A stretch of DNA of 64,000 bases from Candidatus Nitrosotalea okcheonensis (GCF_900177045.1 NZ_LT841358.1:575073-639072), one strand, 5' to 3'. Positions 39,278 to 48,858 are shown, counted from the stretch's first letter. Notes: generated by a model not told the origin, from the sequence alone. Program-made: numbers and translations.

Positions 39278-39607
39278 ATGCCAAAACAGATAACCTTAGA
39301 CGGTTGGCTCATATCACACCTTGCCATTTTATTAAAGAAGGCATCGTCTCACGTTACAAAGACCAAGACCCCCCTCGTATTATACAGAAATACACTAGAA
39401 GAGGAAGAAGAGGCATATCAGGAGACCGTTTGTACCATCACAGATGGATATGTCATAGTACAAGTAATTACATCTGGGGGTGGAGTAGTTCCAAGTTTTC
39501 AACAACAATTTGTTTTTACACCAGATGAGTTTCCAAACTGGTTGATGCGAAAAAGCAAGGATCTGTTTCTTCAATGTATAGACACATTGGAAGAACAATT
39601 CAACTAA
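39278..39607 (+). CDS. Hypothetical small protein downstream of ileS
   Basis: A 109-aa alpha/beta protein with an acidic run LEEEEEAYQ and a strand-rich centre (TDGYVIVQVITSGGGVVPSF). It lacks known motifs, signal peptide or membrane helices. A TATA-like aaataataaaaaaata precedes the ATG by about 25 bp. I do not recognise it; codon use is like its neighbours, so it is probably a real gene. Confidence 0.6.
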   Translation: MPKQITLDGWLISHLAILLKKASSHVTKTKTPLVLYRNTLEEEEEAYQETVCTITDGYVIVQVITSGGGVVPSFQQQFVFTPDEFPNWLMRKSKDLFLQCIDTLEEQFN

Positions 39608-39691
39608 AGTTTTTCACGTCAATTATTATATCATAAAATTTCAATTTCACGATAATTAGCCTTAAAAGTGTCAGCGTGAAAAACAGTCATA

Positions 39692-39751
39692 GTTTTTGGG
39701 GCCGGACCAGGCAAGAGGGTGTCATTTGACACTCGGTACCGACCCCAAAAC
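39692..39751. other. Strong ~60-nt extended hairpin in the ileS-sucC gap
   Basis: In the 387-bp gap (39608-39994) one segment folds nearly end to end. ttttggggc at 39694-39702 faces ccccaaaa at 39743-39750. Inside this, cgg/ccg and acc/ggt pair with a single bulged A. An 8-nt one-sided bulge (39709-39716) follows. The tip is gggtgtc-attt-gacactc at 39717-39734. The rest of the gap has no clear gene; a 71-codon minus-strand frame over it looks accidental. It could be a structured RNA, a processed leader or a two-way terminator. Confidence 0.5.
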
Positions 39752-39994
39752 ATTTGTGTCATAATACTATCAATGTGAAACATAGATGAGGTCGGCATAT
39801 CAGGCGCAATTACATTGTGTAAAGTATCACGTGCAATATGTGACAATCAGTAAATGGATTTTTGATCGAATATGATTTTACTCCACATACAATGCCAAAC
39901 TTGATTTCACATCTTGACAACATTATCAATTCATAGTTTGTGTGAATATACAACATCAAACAGATTATAAAGACCATAAAAATGAAAAATCACA

Positions 39995-41107
39995 ATGCGT
40001 CTACTAGAGTATCAAGCAAAATCTTTGTTTGCAGAATACAACATTCCAATTCCAAAGGGATTGACATCTACAGACATTGTACAGGGGAGAAAAGACGCCG
40101 CAGTGCTTGGATTTCCGTTTGTAATAAAAGCACAGATGGCAGTAGGAGGAAGAGGAAAGGCAGGTGCCATTCAAAGATGTCAAAACGTAGATGAATTTGA
40201 GTTAAAATATCCAGACATAATGCAAAAAATAGTCAAGGGAGAAAAAACAAAGGCAATTTTACTTGAAAAAATGGCAGATATTAAAAAAGAACTTTATCTT
40301 TCACTATTCTTGAACAGAGGCAAAAGGTGCTATACAATAATTGCATCAGGCGAGGGAGGTGTAGAGATTGAATCCGTCAAGAATCAAATAATTCACGAAG
40401 TTGGACTTGGTAACGTTGATGCTAAGATAGCCGAAGAAGTAGGAAAAAAGATGGGACTAAAAGACAAGCCACTGACTCAGTTTGTTGATATTTTACAGAA
40501 ATTAGCAAAAATTACAATAGAAAAGGAGGCCGAGCTTGCGGAGATCAATCCGCTTGCAGTAGTAGGGGACGATTCAGTTGTTGCCCTAGATGGTAAGGTC
40601 ATCATAGATGACAATGCAATGTTCAGACACGAGGAATTACGCAAGTTCCAAGAAATCTCTGAGCTTGAAGAGAGGGCAGAAAAGAGTGGATTTTCACTTG
40701 TAGAGCTTGATGGAAATATTGCAGTAGTAGGAAATGGTGCAGGTTTAGTCATGTCTACTCTTGACATGCTATCAGACAATGGAGGAAAGCCTGCTTGCTT
40801 TTTGGATGTTGGAGGCGGTGCAACTACTGAGACAGTGTATGAGGCACTCACTTTGATTAGTAAAATGAAAAAGGTGAAAGGAATACTTGTAAATCTTTAT
40901 GGCGGAATTGTCAAGACTACAACAGTTGCAACCGCTTTTATCAAAGCATATGAAGATAAGATAATAGATCTTCCAGTCTTTGCAAGAATGTCAGGCGCAG
41001 AAGCAGACAAGTCAAAAGAAATGCTCAAGGGCTCAAGAACAAAAATGTTTGACACCATTGAAGAAGCAATAAATGCGGCAGTAATCGAGATGAATAAAAA
41101 TGGTTGA
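39995..41107 (+). CDS. sucC: Succinyl-CoA synthetase beta subunit (ADP-forming)
   Basis: A 370-aa ATP-grasp subunit. It starts MRLLEYQAKSLFAEYNIPIPKG and has KAQMAVGGRGKAGAI (ATP loop, ~45-59), EINPLAVV and DGKVIIDDNA, and the CoA-ligase part with FLDVGGGA and LVNLYGGIVKTTTVATAFIKA. It joins succinate and CoA in the TCA cycle. TATA box attataaag lies about 25 bp upstream of the ATG. It overlaps sucD by 8 bp. Confidence 0.95.
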   Translation: MRLLEYQAKSLFAEYNIPIPKGLTSTDIVQGRKDAAVLGFPFVIKAQMAVGGRGKAGAIQRCQNVDEFELKYPDIMQKIVKGEKTKAILLEKMADIKKELYLSLFLNRGKRCYTIIASGEGGVEIESVKNQIIHEVGLGNVDAKIAEEVGKKMGLKDKPLTQFVDILQKLAKITIEKEAELAEINPLAVVGDDSVVALDGKVIIDDNAMFRHEELRKFQEISELEERAEKSGFSLVELDGNIAVVGNGAGLVMSTLDMLSDNGGKPACFLDVGGGATTETVYEALTLISKMKKVKGILVNLYGGIVKTTTVATAFIKAYEDKIIDLPVFARMSGAEADKSKEMLKGSRTKMFDTIEEAINAAVIEMNKNG

Positions 41108-42020
41108 TCTTTTTGAATTATTAATTGGTAATAAGAGTGACAAGGATTACAAGAAAAAACCAGTCATCGTACAGGGGATCACAGGAAAGTTTGGTGCATT
41201 CCACACACAGCAAATGCTAGCATATGGGACAAATATTGTGGCAGGTGTGACACCGGGCAAGGGGGGACAAAAATATGAAAGAGTTCCAATTTATGAAACA
41301 ATGAGTCAGGCTGTAAGTGCAACAGGTGCCAAGATTTCAATCATATTTGTTCCAGCAAAATTTTTCTTGTCTGCAGCAGTTGAGGCACTAGAGTCTGGAA
41401 TAAAATTACTAATAGCCATCCCAGAACATGTCCCAGTAAAAGATGCATTAACAATTGTAGACTTGGCAAAGAAAAAAGACGCCATCGTGGTAGGTCCAAA
41501 CACTCCAGGAATCATAATTCCTGGAATAATTAAGATAGGAATTATGCCAGCAATGCCTTTCAAGGAAGGAAGAATTGCAGTAATCTCAAGAAGTGGAACT
41601 TTGATGTATGAAGTGTCACATAACTTATCTGTTGCAAACTTTGGTCAAAGCGTATGTTTTGGAATAGGTGGAGATCCAATCAACGGCACGCCGTTAATTC
41701 AGGCATTTGACATCATACGAGACGGAGCAAATATTGACGGAATTGTAGTAGTAGGCGAAATTGGAGGAGATGCAGAAGAGATGCTTGCGCAACATATCAT
41801 TGATACCAAATTTGACAAGCCAGTAGTTGCATACATTGCTGGAAGAGCAGCACCAAAAGAAAAGAGAATGGGGCATGCAGGTGCGATCGTTTATGGAAAT
41901 TACGGTTCTGCCGAATCAAAGGTATCAATGTATGCCAAGGCAAATGTACCAGTTGCCAAGAGGCCTGCTGAAGTACCCATGCTTTTAGCAGGAAAGTTTG
42001 AAAAAGGTAGAATCAAATAG
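41100..42020 (+). CDS. sucD: Succinyl-CoA synthetase alpha subunit
   Basis: A 306-aa alpha subunit: CoA-binding domain with QGITGKFGAFHTQQMLAYGT, VGPNTPGIIIPG, SRSGTLMYE, GIGGDPINGT and the phosphohistidine loop AGRAAPKEKRMGHAGAIV. Partner of the upstream sucC, overlapping by 8 bp. The eL40 gene follows after 22 bp and may be co-transcribed. Confidence 0.95.
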   Translation: MVDLFELLIGNKSDKDYKKKPVIVQGITGKFGAFHTQQMLAYGTNIVAGVTPGKGGQKYERVPIYETMSQAVSATGAKISIIFVPAKFFLSAAVEALESGIKLLIAIPEHVPVKDALTIVDLAKKKDAIVVGPNTPGIIIPGIIKIGIMPAMPFKEGRIAVISRSGTLMYEVSHNLSVANFGQSVCFGIGGDPINGTPLIQAFDIIRDGANIDGIVVVGEIGGDAEEMLAQHIIDTKFDKPVVAYIAGRAAPKEKRMGHAGAIVYGNYGSAESKVSMYAKANVPVAKRPAEVPMLLAGKFEKGRIK

Positions 42021-42042
42021 CAGGAAATTGGAGAAATAGAAA

Positions 42043-42210
42043 ATGCCCATAACAGATCCACTGAAAAAATCAATAGCCCAGAAGGCTAGACTTCACTTCA
42101 AAGTCTGTTTTTCATGTGGTGCAAAAAATCCGATTAGTGCATCAAGATGTCGCAAATGTCACAACATCTACCTTAGACTAAAGAACAGAACACTGGGAAT
42201 CAAAAAGTAA
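42043..42210 (+). CDS. Large ribosomal subunit protein eL40
   Basis: A 55-aa ORF: MPITDPLKKSIAQKARLHFK then VCFSCGAKNPISASRCRKCH and a basic tail ending KNRTLGIKK. The CxxC...CxxC zinc ribbon, the basic composition and the length are exactly those of archaeal L40e. It starts 22 bp after sucD and ends one base before the stop of the convergent gene at 42211. Confidence 0.95.
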   Translation: MPITDPLKKSIAQKARLHFKVCFSCGAKNPISASRCRKCHNIYLRLKNRTLGIKK

Positions 42211-42510
42211 TCAGCAATCTCCACCGCATCCACAACTATCATCACGTGCCATTTTTAATGGATTCCTAGCATCGTGTTTTGCTTTTTGATAGTGTGCTAC
42301 ATTTAGAATTCTTTCAGCAACAACCATGTTTGTCACGTGGCTGGCCTCAAGCCATTTTTCTATATCATCAATTTTGTATATATTGCCACTTGAAAGAATT
42401 TTTGTAAAGGTGTCCTTGATCAGATCATCTTGCTCCCTACCAAGTGTCTCATTGCAATCAATAGTTACAAGATTATTCAATAAAGCAAGTGATCTTTCTG
42501 AAAGCGGCAT
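42211..42510 (-). CDS. Hypothetical protein with C-terminal Cys cluster
   Basis: A 99-aa helical protein that ends DDSCGCGGDC. The four closely spaced cysteines could hold a metal. The rest (GREQDDLIKDTFTKILSSG...) has no motif I recognise. It converges on eL40 with no gap between stop codons. Confidence 0.65.
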   Translation of the reverse strand: MPLSERSLALLNNLVTIDCNETLGREQDDLIKDTFTKILSSGNIYKIDDIEKWLEASHVTNMVVAERILNVAHYQKAKHDARNPLKMARDDSCGCGGDC

Positions 42511-42592
42511 AAATTATCCAATTCAGAATAGTATAAGAATTTTCCAAGATCTCTTGATATATGGGCAACTGTAAGATTTTCCTGGATACAAC

Positions 42593-43255
42593 ATGTTCAT
42601 CATCAATTTCAAGAATTATGACGAGATTGCAGGTACAAAGTCAACACGCCTGGCAAAAAGCGCTGCAAAGATTGCAAAAAAACATAGTGTAAAAATTATT
42701 GTTTGTCCTCCCCAACATCTCATGTCAGAAATAACCCGAATTTCTTCTGACGTATTTGCACAACATCTTGACAACGCAAAAGTTGGCAGTACAACAGGTT
42801 TTGTCATACCTGAAATTGTAAAAAAATCAAGGATTACAGGTTCCCTCATAAATCACAGCGAGCATAGAATACCGTCAAATGAGATCGAGGAGATAATAAT
42901 TAGAATGAGAGAATTAAAAATGACATCAGTTGTCTGTGTACAAGATGTAAATGAAGCGTGGAAATATTCAAAACTCAACCCAGATTACATCGCAATAGAA
43001 CCGCCAGAGCTGATAGGTAGTGGCAAGGCAGTCTCCAAAGAAAAACCAGAGGTCATAATAGATGCAGTCAAGGCAGTAAAGAAAGCAAACAATTCTACAC
43101 AATTGTTATGCGGTGCAGGAATTGTTTCAGGAGAAGATGTGTCACGAGCATTAGAACTTGGAGCAAAAGGAATACTCGTCGCAAGTGGCATTGTAAAAGC
43201 AAAGAATTGGGAAAAAGCAATAGAAGAATTTGCTTTAGCGTTCAACAAAAAATAG
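42593..43255 (+). CDS. tpiA: Archaeal triosephosphate isomerase
   Basis: A 220-aa TIM of the short archaeal type. It has NFKNY at the N-terminus (Asn and Lys substrate contacts), LINHSEHRI with the catalytic His (~93), AIEPPELIGSGKAVS with the catalytic Glu, and CGAGIVSGEDVSRALELGAKGILVASG for phosphate. It interconverts glyceraldehyde-3-phosphate and dihydroxyacetone phosphate in gluconeogenesis. Confidence 0.95.
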   Translation: MFIINFKNYDEIAGTKSTRLAKSAAKIAKKHSVKIIVCPPQHLMSEITRISSDVFAQHLDNAKVGSTTGFVIPEIVKKSRITGSLINHSEHRIPSNEIEEIIIRMRELKMTSVVCVQDVNEAWKYSKLNPDYIAIEPPELIGSGKAVSKEKPEVIIDAVKAVKKANNSTQLLCGAGIVSGEDVSRALELGAKGILVASGIVKAKNWEKAIEEFALAFNKK

Positions 43256-43313
43256 ATGATCTTGTGTTCAGATGTAGATTGATAAATAAATACATGTCCA
43301 GAATTTTCAACAC

Positions 43314-43705
43314 ATGGTCTTAGAAAACGACATACTTGAAGAACTAAAAAGATCAGAGAAGATGTCACACCAAAACCCACACCATCAACTCCAGAACCAA
43401 GAGGAATCATTGTAGAATTCAAAGAATTCATTGGCAAAACAGGAGTTTTTGGGTCTAGCCATTGGTTTCATAATGGGCACCGTAATTGGCAGAGTGGTAA
43501 CTGCACTAGTACAAGATCTCATCATGCCAATCCCTAGCGTATTCATAGAAGGAGGGGACTGGTGAAAAGCTACAATCACCATACCGATAGGAAATGGGAT
43601 GAGTTTTGGAATAGGAGACTTGTCGGTGTTGTGATTGATTTTCTCATAATCTCCATTGTTATCTTTGTGATAGCAAAATTTGGACGAAAGTCAGGCTTGA
43701 AATAG
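43314..43705 (+). pseudogene. Decayed MscL-type mechanosensitive channel gene
   Basis: Joining frames recovers a protein close to MscL: MVLENDILEELKK, IREDVTPKPTPSTPEPRGI, IVEFKEFIGKTG, FLGLAIGFIMGTVIGRVVTA, LVQDLIMPIPSVFIEGGDW, KATITIPIGNGMSFGIGD, then VVIDFLIISIVIFVIAKFG. Reading needs frameshifts near 43350 (in an A-run), near 43448 (in a T-run) and near 43620, and there is an in-frame TGA at 43563. With four lesions the gene cannot make a full channel. A TATA box remains (gataaataaatac at about 43281). Confidence 0.8.
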
Positions 43706-43784
43706 CCTCTATCTGATTTTTTTATATTTTCAGCATAAAATAGAGGGAGGCTTGAAATATTGAACTTGGTATTTATTTCGTATA

Positions 43785-44339
43785 ATGCTTCCAAGACTTG
43801 AATCAATAAAACAGGCAAGAATGAAGATAGGTCTGACTCAACAAAAACTGGCATCACTTACAGGGGTTAGCACTTCAATGATCAACCAGATCGAATCAGG
43901 AAGGTGTCAACCAAGTTATGCTACCGCAAGAAAAATATTTGAAGTATTATGGTCTTTAGAAAGTCAGTCATCAACCAAGGCAGGAGATATTTGTAGTAAA
44001 GAAATTGCCAAACTCAAGGCCCAAGATTCACTCCATGATGCAATAAAAAAGATGCAGGAATTATCAATCAGTCAGATGCCAATCTTTGAGGGCCTAGATG
44101 TAGTTGGCGTGATAACAGAGGACGGTATTGTAAAACATATTTTAGATAATGATGAAACTGAACGAAAAAGGATCAAGATATCAGAGGTAATGGATCCGAG
44201 ACCCCCAGTTGTTGATTATAACACTCCAGTCAAGACACTTGTATCACTTATAAGATATTCAAAATGTGTGTTGGTGTCAAAACAAGGCAAGATTGTTGGA
44301 ATAATCACTGCATCTGATGCACTCAAGCTAGTGGACTAG
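43785..44339 (+). CDS. HTH (XRE-type) regulator with CBS domain pair
   Basis: A 184-aa protein: an N-terminal helix-turn-helix (IGLTQQKLASLTGVSTSMINQ, residues ~15-35) and two CBS motifs (~65-120 and ~128-183, ending GKIVGIITASDALKL). CBS pairs bind adenine nucleotides or SAM, so this is a likely energy- or metabolite-sensing transcription factor. This architecture is common in archaea. Targets are unknown; the methylmalonyl-CoA operon converges on it. Confidence 0.88.
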   Translation: MLPRLESIKQARMKIGLTQQKLASLTGVSTSMINQIESGRCQPSYATARKIFEVLWSLESQSSTKAGDICSKEIAKLKAQDSLHDAIKKMQELSISQMPIFEGLDVVGVITEDGIVKHILDNDETERKRIKISEVMDPRPPVVDYNTPVKTLVSLIRYSKCVLVSKQGKIVGIITASDALKLVD

Positions 44340-44405
44340 TTTTTTGATATACTCAGATCTCAATTAATATAATTTCTAACTAACAAGACGCTATCAAGCA
44401 CACCA

Positions 44406-44804
44406 TCAGGATTTTGGATGAGAGCAGAGTTCTGCCAATACGCCATGAAGCGATTTCGGGTGCATAAATATTATTTTTGTGCCACGCGAGCCCGGCCTAA
44501 TTTCACCAAGAAACTTTATTCCACACACTTTCATCCTGTCAACCTCTTTTTCAATGCCCTCTGTTTCAAGTGCTATATGATGCAGTCCTTCTCCTTTTGT
44601 CAACAAGAATTTCTTGATGGGACTTGTTTCCCGTATAGCCTCCATGAGTTCAATTCGTGAGTTATTTAGATGAAGTATTGCAACTCTAACCCCTTCCGAT
44701 TCCACAGTCTCAAATTCTACGTCGCCAACCCCCAAGACTTCTTTGTACTGTTTTACTGCAGCATCCAAGTTATTTACTGCGATTGCAACATGATCAAGCC
44801 TCAT
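44406..44804 (-). CDS. Methylmalonyl-CoA epimerase
   Basis: A 132-aa vicinal-oxygen-chelate fold protein starting MRLDHVAIAVNNLDAAVKQY. Metal ligands are visible: His in LDHVAIAV, GLHHIALE and Glu in GVLAEL. It converts (S)- to (R)-methylmalonyl-CoA before the mutase, both in the HP/HB cycle. Start 44804 is chosen because it lies one base past the mutase stop; a longer frame would run into the mutase gene. Confidence 0.93.
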   Translation of the reverse strand: MRLDHVAIAVNNLDAAVKQYKEVLGVGDVEFETVESEGVRVAILHLNNSRIELMEAIRETSPIKKFLLTKGEGLHHIALETEGIEKEVDRMKVCGIKFLGEIRPGSRGTKIIFMHPKSLHGVLAELCSHPKS

Positions 44805-44805
44805 C

Positions 44806-46377
44806 CTAGAATGTCTCCCTTGGTTGGTAAATCCCAAAGACCTCACGGAATGTATTACTTATTTCTCCTAACGTGGCATAATTATTTACAGCATCCAAGA
44901 TAAACGGCATTAGATTTTCATCCTTGTCTGCCGCACTCTTCATTCTTTCAAGTGCATGTTCAACTTTACTAGTGTCACGAGTGTTGCGGAGTTCTTTAAG
45001 ATTCTCCATTTGTTGTGTTTGAATACTTCCATCAATCTTCATGATATCTGGTTTTTCTTTTGTAGTATCGGTAAACTTGTTGACACCAACTATTACCCTG
45101 TCTCCACCATCAATCTCCTTCTTTAGACGGTAAGCATTCTGCCTAATCTCAGATTGGAAAAAGCCTCTCTCTATCCCCACAAGCGAGCCACCCATTCGAT
45201 CTATTTTCTTGAGGTACTTGTTTGCCTCTGCCTCTATAGTATCAGTTAGGTTTTCAACATAGTACGAGCCGGCAAGAGGATCAACGGTTTTTGTAATACC
45301 ACTTTCATGTCCCACAATCTGTTGAGTTCGTAGTGCAATTTTGACTGCAGCTTCAGTCGGTAAGGCAAGTGCCTCATCTTTTGAATTGGTATGAAGCGAT
45401 TGGCACCCTCCAAGAACTGCAGCCATTGACTGGATTGCTACGCGTATGATGTTATTATCAGGCTGCTGAGCTGTAAGAGACTCTCCACTTGTTTGTACAT
45501 GGAACTTTAATTGGATGGATCTTTTGTCTTTTGCATGAAAACGGTCTTTTAGTATCTTGGCATAAATTCTTCGTGCGGCACGGAATTTTGCGATCTCTTC
45601 CAAGAATTCACTTGTACAACAAAAGAAAAATGAAAGTCTTGGTGCAAAGCTATCAATTTTTAATCCCCTATCAACACATGTCTCTATGTATTCTATTGCG
45701 TTTGCAAGAGTGAAAGCAACTTCTTGTACAGCATTACATCCAGCTTCTCGCATGTGATAACCAGATATGGATATTGGATACCATTGGGGAACTTTCTTTG
45801 AACAATATTCAATCATGTCTCCAATCAACCTCATCGATGGACGCGGTGGATAGATGTACGTATTTCGTGCAATGTATTCTTTTAAAATATCATTTTGTGT
45901 TGTACCTCGCAATTGCTTACTGTCTACCCCTTGTTTTTCCCCGGTTGCAATGTATAGTGCAAGCAATGTAGATGCAGTTGAATTGATTGTCATAGAGGTG
46001 CTTACTTTGTCAAGAGGAATTCCGTCAAAACATTTCATCATATCTTTTAGAGAAGTGATGGATACTCCAACCTTACCCACTTCGCCTTCTGCATGTGAAT
46101 CATCGGCATCATAACCAATCTGTGTTGGCAAGTCAAATGCCATTGAAAGACCTGTCTGACCCCTCTCAAGTAAATACTTGAATCTTTGATTTGTTTGCTC
46201 TGCAGTGCCAAAACCAGTGTATTGTCTCATCGTCCAGAGTCGGTCTCTATACATCCCAGGATGGATTCCTCGAGTGTAAGGATATTTTCCGGGTTCCTCT
46301 GTTTTACTTTTCGGCTTTACCTTTGAATCATAGAATCGTTTTACAGTAATATTAGAATCAGTCTTGATAGATTTCAT
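44806..46377 (-). CDS. Methylmalonyl-CoA mutase large (catalytic) subunit
   Basis: A 523-aa subunit with the TIM barrel that binds the CoA ester: [35 protein letters not shown] (seen as TRGIHPGMY and [13 protein letters not shown]), [25 protein letters not shown], and [15 protein letters not shown]. It lacks the B12 domain, which is encoded separately at 48977. It converts (R)-methylmalonyl-CoA to succinyl-CoA using adenosylcobalamin. Gene order on the minus strand is MeaB, large subunit, epimerase. Confidence 0.95.
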   Translation of the reverse strand: MKSIKTDSNITVKRFYDSKVKPKSKTEEPGKYPYTRGIHPGMYRDRLWTMRQYTGFGTAEQTNQRFKYLLERGQTGLSMAFDLPTQIGYDADDSHAEGEVGKVGVSITSLKDMMKCFDGIPLDKVSTSMTINSTASTLLALYIATGEKQGVDSKQLRGTTQNDILKEYIARNTYIYPPRPSMRLIGDMIEYCSKKVPQWYPISISGYHMREAGCNAVQEVAFTLANAIEYIETCVDRGLKIDSFAPRLSFFFCCTSEFLEEIAKFRAARRIYAKILKDRFHAKDKRSIQLKFHVQTSGESLTAQQPDNNIIRVAIQSMAAVLGGCQSLHTNSKDEALALPTEAAVKIALRTQQIVGHESGITKTVDPLAGSYYVENLTDTIEAEANKYLKKIDRMGGSLVGIERGFFQSEIRQNAYRLKKEIDGGDRVIVGVNKFTDTTKEKPDIMKIDGSIQTQQMENLKELRNTRDTSKVEHALERMKSAADKDENLMPFILDAVNNYATLGEISNTFREVFGIYQPRETF

Positions 46378-46384
46378 TGTAATG

Positions 46385-47299
46385 TCACACTAACCCCTTT
46401 GATATTTTATCTGCTGCCTCAAATGGATCAATTTTTCTTGATTGAACTTTTTTCAAATATGTGGCATATGACTTGCTTGAGTCAAGCATGGTTGTCACTT
46501 TATTTTTGACATTATTTAAAACAATATCTCGCAGTTCTAAGTCTAGTTTTGAAGCCTCCTCTTTAGCCTTAGTTTTTTGTCTAGATTTCATGATCTCTAC
46601 CAATTTTTTTGCAAATTCGGCAACCCCCTTGTTTGATTTTGCTGACACCATCATTACAACCGGGTTTTTTTCAGACATGCCAATAAAATCGCGTACAGAG
46701 TCAAAGAGTTGATTTGAACCAGGCAAGTCGCTCTTGTTTATCAAATAAACATCTCCGATCTCTGTAAGACCAGCCTTTATTGTTTGGATGCTATCTCCAG
46801 TATTTGGATTAAAGACAACAACTGTCATGTCTACAACTTTTTCAATATCAACTTCTGTCTGTCCTGCCCCCACGCTTTCAATTATTATTGGATTGAATCC
46901 TGCATACTCTAAGATTCTAATGCTGTTTCTAAGCGATGTAGAAATAGCACCAGTTGCACCCCTTGATGCCATGCTTCGAATATAGGTACCAGAATCTGTA
47001 GATTCAGTCATTCGTACTCTATCCCCAAGTATTGCGCCTCCAGTAATATGACTAGTAGGATCTATTGCAAGAACAGCGGTCTTATAACCTAGTTTGTTTA
47101 GTTCAAGGCTTGTTCTATTTATCAGAGTGCTCTTGCCTGCCCCAGCAGGCCCAGTGATACCGATTTTCATAGAGTTGCCAGAATTTTTGAAGATCTTTTT
47201 TATGATGGATTTAGCGTCTTTCTCGTTATTTTCAATTATAGATATGGCACGTGCAATTGCCCGTCGATTTCCTTTCTTGATCTCTGTCACAATATCCAT
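46385..47299 (-). CDS. MeaB/ArgK-type GTPase (methylmalonyl-CoA mutase chaperone)
   Basis: A 304-aa G3E-family GTPase with Walker [12 protein letters not shown], switch region [38 protein letters not shown] and the NKSDLPG base-recognition motif. MeaB gates B12 loading and protects the mutase. Start 47299 ([14 protein letters not shown]) is preferred over 47362 because a TATA-like tttattg sits about 30 nt upstream of it. First gene of the mutase operon. Confidence 0.93.
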   Translation of the reverse strand: MDIVTEIKKGNRRAIARAISIIENNEKDAKSIIKKIFKNSGNSMKIGITGPAGAGKSTLINRTSLELNKLGYKTAVLAIDPTSHITGGAILGDRVRMTESTDSGTYIRSMASRGATGAISTSLRNSIRILEYAGFNPIIIESVGAGQTEVDIEKVVDMTVVVFNPNTGDSIQTIKAGLTEIGDVYLINKSDLPGSNQLFDSVRDFIGMSEKNPVVMMVSAKSNKGVAEFAKKLVEIMKSRQKTKAKEEASKLDLELRDIVLNNVKNKVTTMLDSSKSYATYLKKVQSRKIDPFEAADKISKGLV

Positions 47300-47362
47300 A
47301 GAAAAGTCACACAAAGAATCAACAATAAATCTTCTTGTTATACGGTAAAATGAGGATATCAA

Positions 47363-47688
47363 TATTTTGCGATTTCAAAACTCTTAATGATCTAAAACAT
47401 CAGATCCTCCAGCCTGTACCTAAAAATTGATAGTTTGACTCCAACGGGTGGACTAAATGTATCAATCCAGCAATGATGTCATCGAACCTTTTATCATCAC
47501 AGACGATAAGAATTTAATCAGATTCTGAGTATGGAGATTCAACCAGCATGACATCGTCAAGGAGAGTTGCAAAAATCTACCTTTGGTGATATAAAATTAT
47601 TTTCCTTGATCACCCTTTGCCTGCAAGGTATTGTTATTTTAGAATTGTATGATACAAAATATTATAATGTATTACATTAATCGTTGGC
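47363..47688. other. Intergenic gap with no supported gene
   Basis: The 326 bp between the MeaB gene and the small ORF at 47689 contain no frame of credible length. A 28-codon minus-strand stretch without a start (reading HHCWIDTFSPP...) could be debris. A plus-strand ATG at about 47551 opens only 13 codons. A TATA-like tattataatg precedes the 47689 gene. Confidence 0.5.
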
Positions 47689-47976
47689 GTGTCTACTATT
47701 GATCAAGATAACAAAGTAGCTTTTATGACGTATGTAGAGTTGGTATTGATGAGGCATGGAAATATCAATTATAATCTAATTGTATCAAAACTCCAAGCCC
47801 ATTACAACTGTGGAATCTTAGAATCTCTTGATCATCCAGAATACTTGAGAGATGTACTAAAAGAGATTCATAAGAATGAATATCAATCTATCATAGATGA
47901 AATCAGAATTGAATCTGAAAGATTAGTTGACATGGATGAATTCAAAGACAATTTTTTTAAAATTATGCTAATGTAA
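47689..47976 (+). CDS. Small acidic helical hypothetical protein
   Basis: A 95-aa protein starting at a GTG, rich in Asp/Glu and helical throughout (e.g. YLRDVLKEIHKNEYQSIIDE). No motif is recognised. A clear AT-rich promoter (tattataatgtattac) sits about 25 bp upstream, which favours a real gene. Confidence 0.6.
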   Translation: MSTIDQDNKVAFMTYVELVLMRHGNINYNLIVSKLQAHYNCGILESLDHPEYLRDVLKEIHKNEYQSIIDEIRIESERLVDMDEFKDNFFKIMLM

Positions 47977-48178
47977 GGCCCTACCTCCTTTTGCCAAAGG
48001 TATTTGTGATCATAGTAAGTAAAAATAAAAGTTCCGTAATTTCTAGGATCCGTGTAGATTATTTTTTGTTGCAGTGTACAACATGACATTTGCGAATAAA
48101 AAGACTCTCAAAAAAAGACACCATAATGAAAAAAATATTAAACCTGAATAAAACTAACTAGGAGAGAAAACAAAAATT

Positions 48179-48412
48179 ATGACCATGAAAAGAGCCATAG
48201 AAATGCTAGAAAGATTGGCTAACAAGCCAAAAAGGAAAATATCTCATGAAATGTTAACAAAGTTTGAACAGGATTACAAAGAAGGAAAACCGGATACGTT
48301 TAACAATCTCATAAAACTGCTCAGAGATAACGAAGAGTCAGATCGTGGATACATATATGACATACTTGAGGAATTGCAACCAAAAAAATATACTCAACCA
48401 AAGAAACAATGA
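48179..48412 (+). CDS. Small charged hypothetical protein
   Basis: A 77-aa protein, very rich in Lys and Glu, helical, starting MTMKRAIEMLERLANKPKRK. No known motif. A purine-rich aggagag about 15 bp before the ATG may act as a ribosome site. Confidence 0.5.
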   Translation: MTMKRAIEMLERLANKPKRKISHEMLTKFEQDYKEGKPDTFNNLIKLLRDNEESDRGYIYDILEELQPKKYTQPKKQ

Positions 48413-48650
48413 GTACTGAAAAAATGTTTACGTTATCTATGTTGACACAACTATAGACCCAATCTGGAAAGTAGTTGTGTTTGCGAATAAAAAACAATAC
48501 CATATTGGAAAATTATCCACATGTCCTTTTTGGTAATCTGATCTAGGTGAACTTTAAGACCCACATCACATTCATAGCAAATAGTTTTCGGATTTAAAAA
48601 AGAGAGTTAATTTTACCAATAAGTCATTCAATGTGGTAATAATTAGGATC
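48413..48650. other. Gap with short repeats and a possible zinc-ribbon remnant
   Basis: No complete gene is visible. On the minus strand a frame without a start codon (about 48460-48610) reads KTICYECDVGLKVHLDQITK and may be the debris of a small CxxC protein. The strings gtttacgttatc (48426 and ~48925) and tttgcgaataaaaa (~48089 and ~48479) each occur twice in this neighbourhood. Confidence 0.4.
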
Positions 48651-48858
48651 TTATGGTTTTGAATCTTGTTCAGTCTTTTTTGCAGATTCCTTGAATGCAT
48701 TTACGTCATTAGATGATGACTTGTTGCAAGTGCATGATTTTAGTTTTGCAAATAGCTCTTTTAACATGATCATGTAGAGTTTCATGTACATATAAGTCAA
48801 GAATTGTCAGAATTTCGATGATGATGTTTTGATCTATTTTTCTCTCTAGTTCATCCAT
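48651..48858 (-). pseudogene. Small frameshifted gene
   Basis: From the ATG at 48858 one frame reads MDELERKIDQNIIIEILTIL then DLYVHETLHDHVK and goes on to a stop at 48709. A second frame, overlapping it, reads LKELFAKLKSCTCNKSSSND to a stop at 48651. The two join smoothly at an AAAAG run near 48760 (HDHVKELFAKLK), which suggests one ~70-aa gene with a single-base shift. The second part could alternatively be an independent 40-aa ORF from 48773. Function unknown. Confidence 0.45.

Noticed and set aside
39631-39846. 71-codon minus-strand ORF
   Set aside because: It lies over the strong hairpin, has odd composition and no promoter or protein-like pattern; probably accidental.
35514-43565. UGA recoding (selenocysteine, Trp) to explain in-frame TGAs in two genes
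   Set aside because: Both genes also have frameshifts, and many normal genes here end in TGA, so simple decay is enough.
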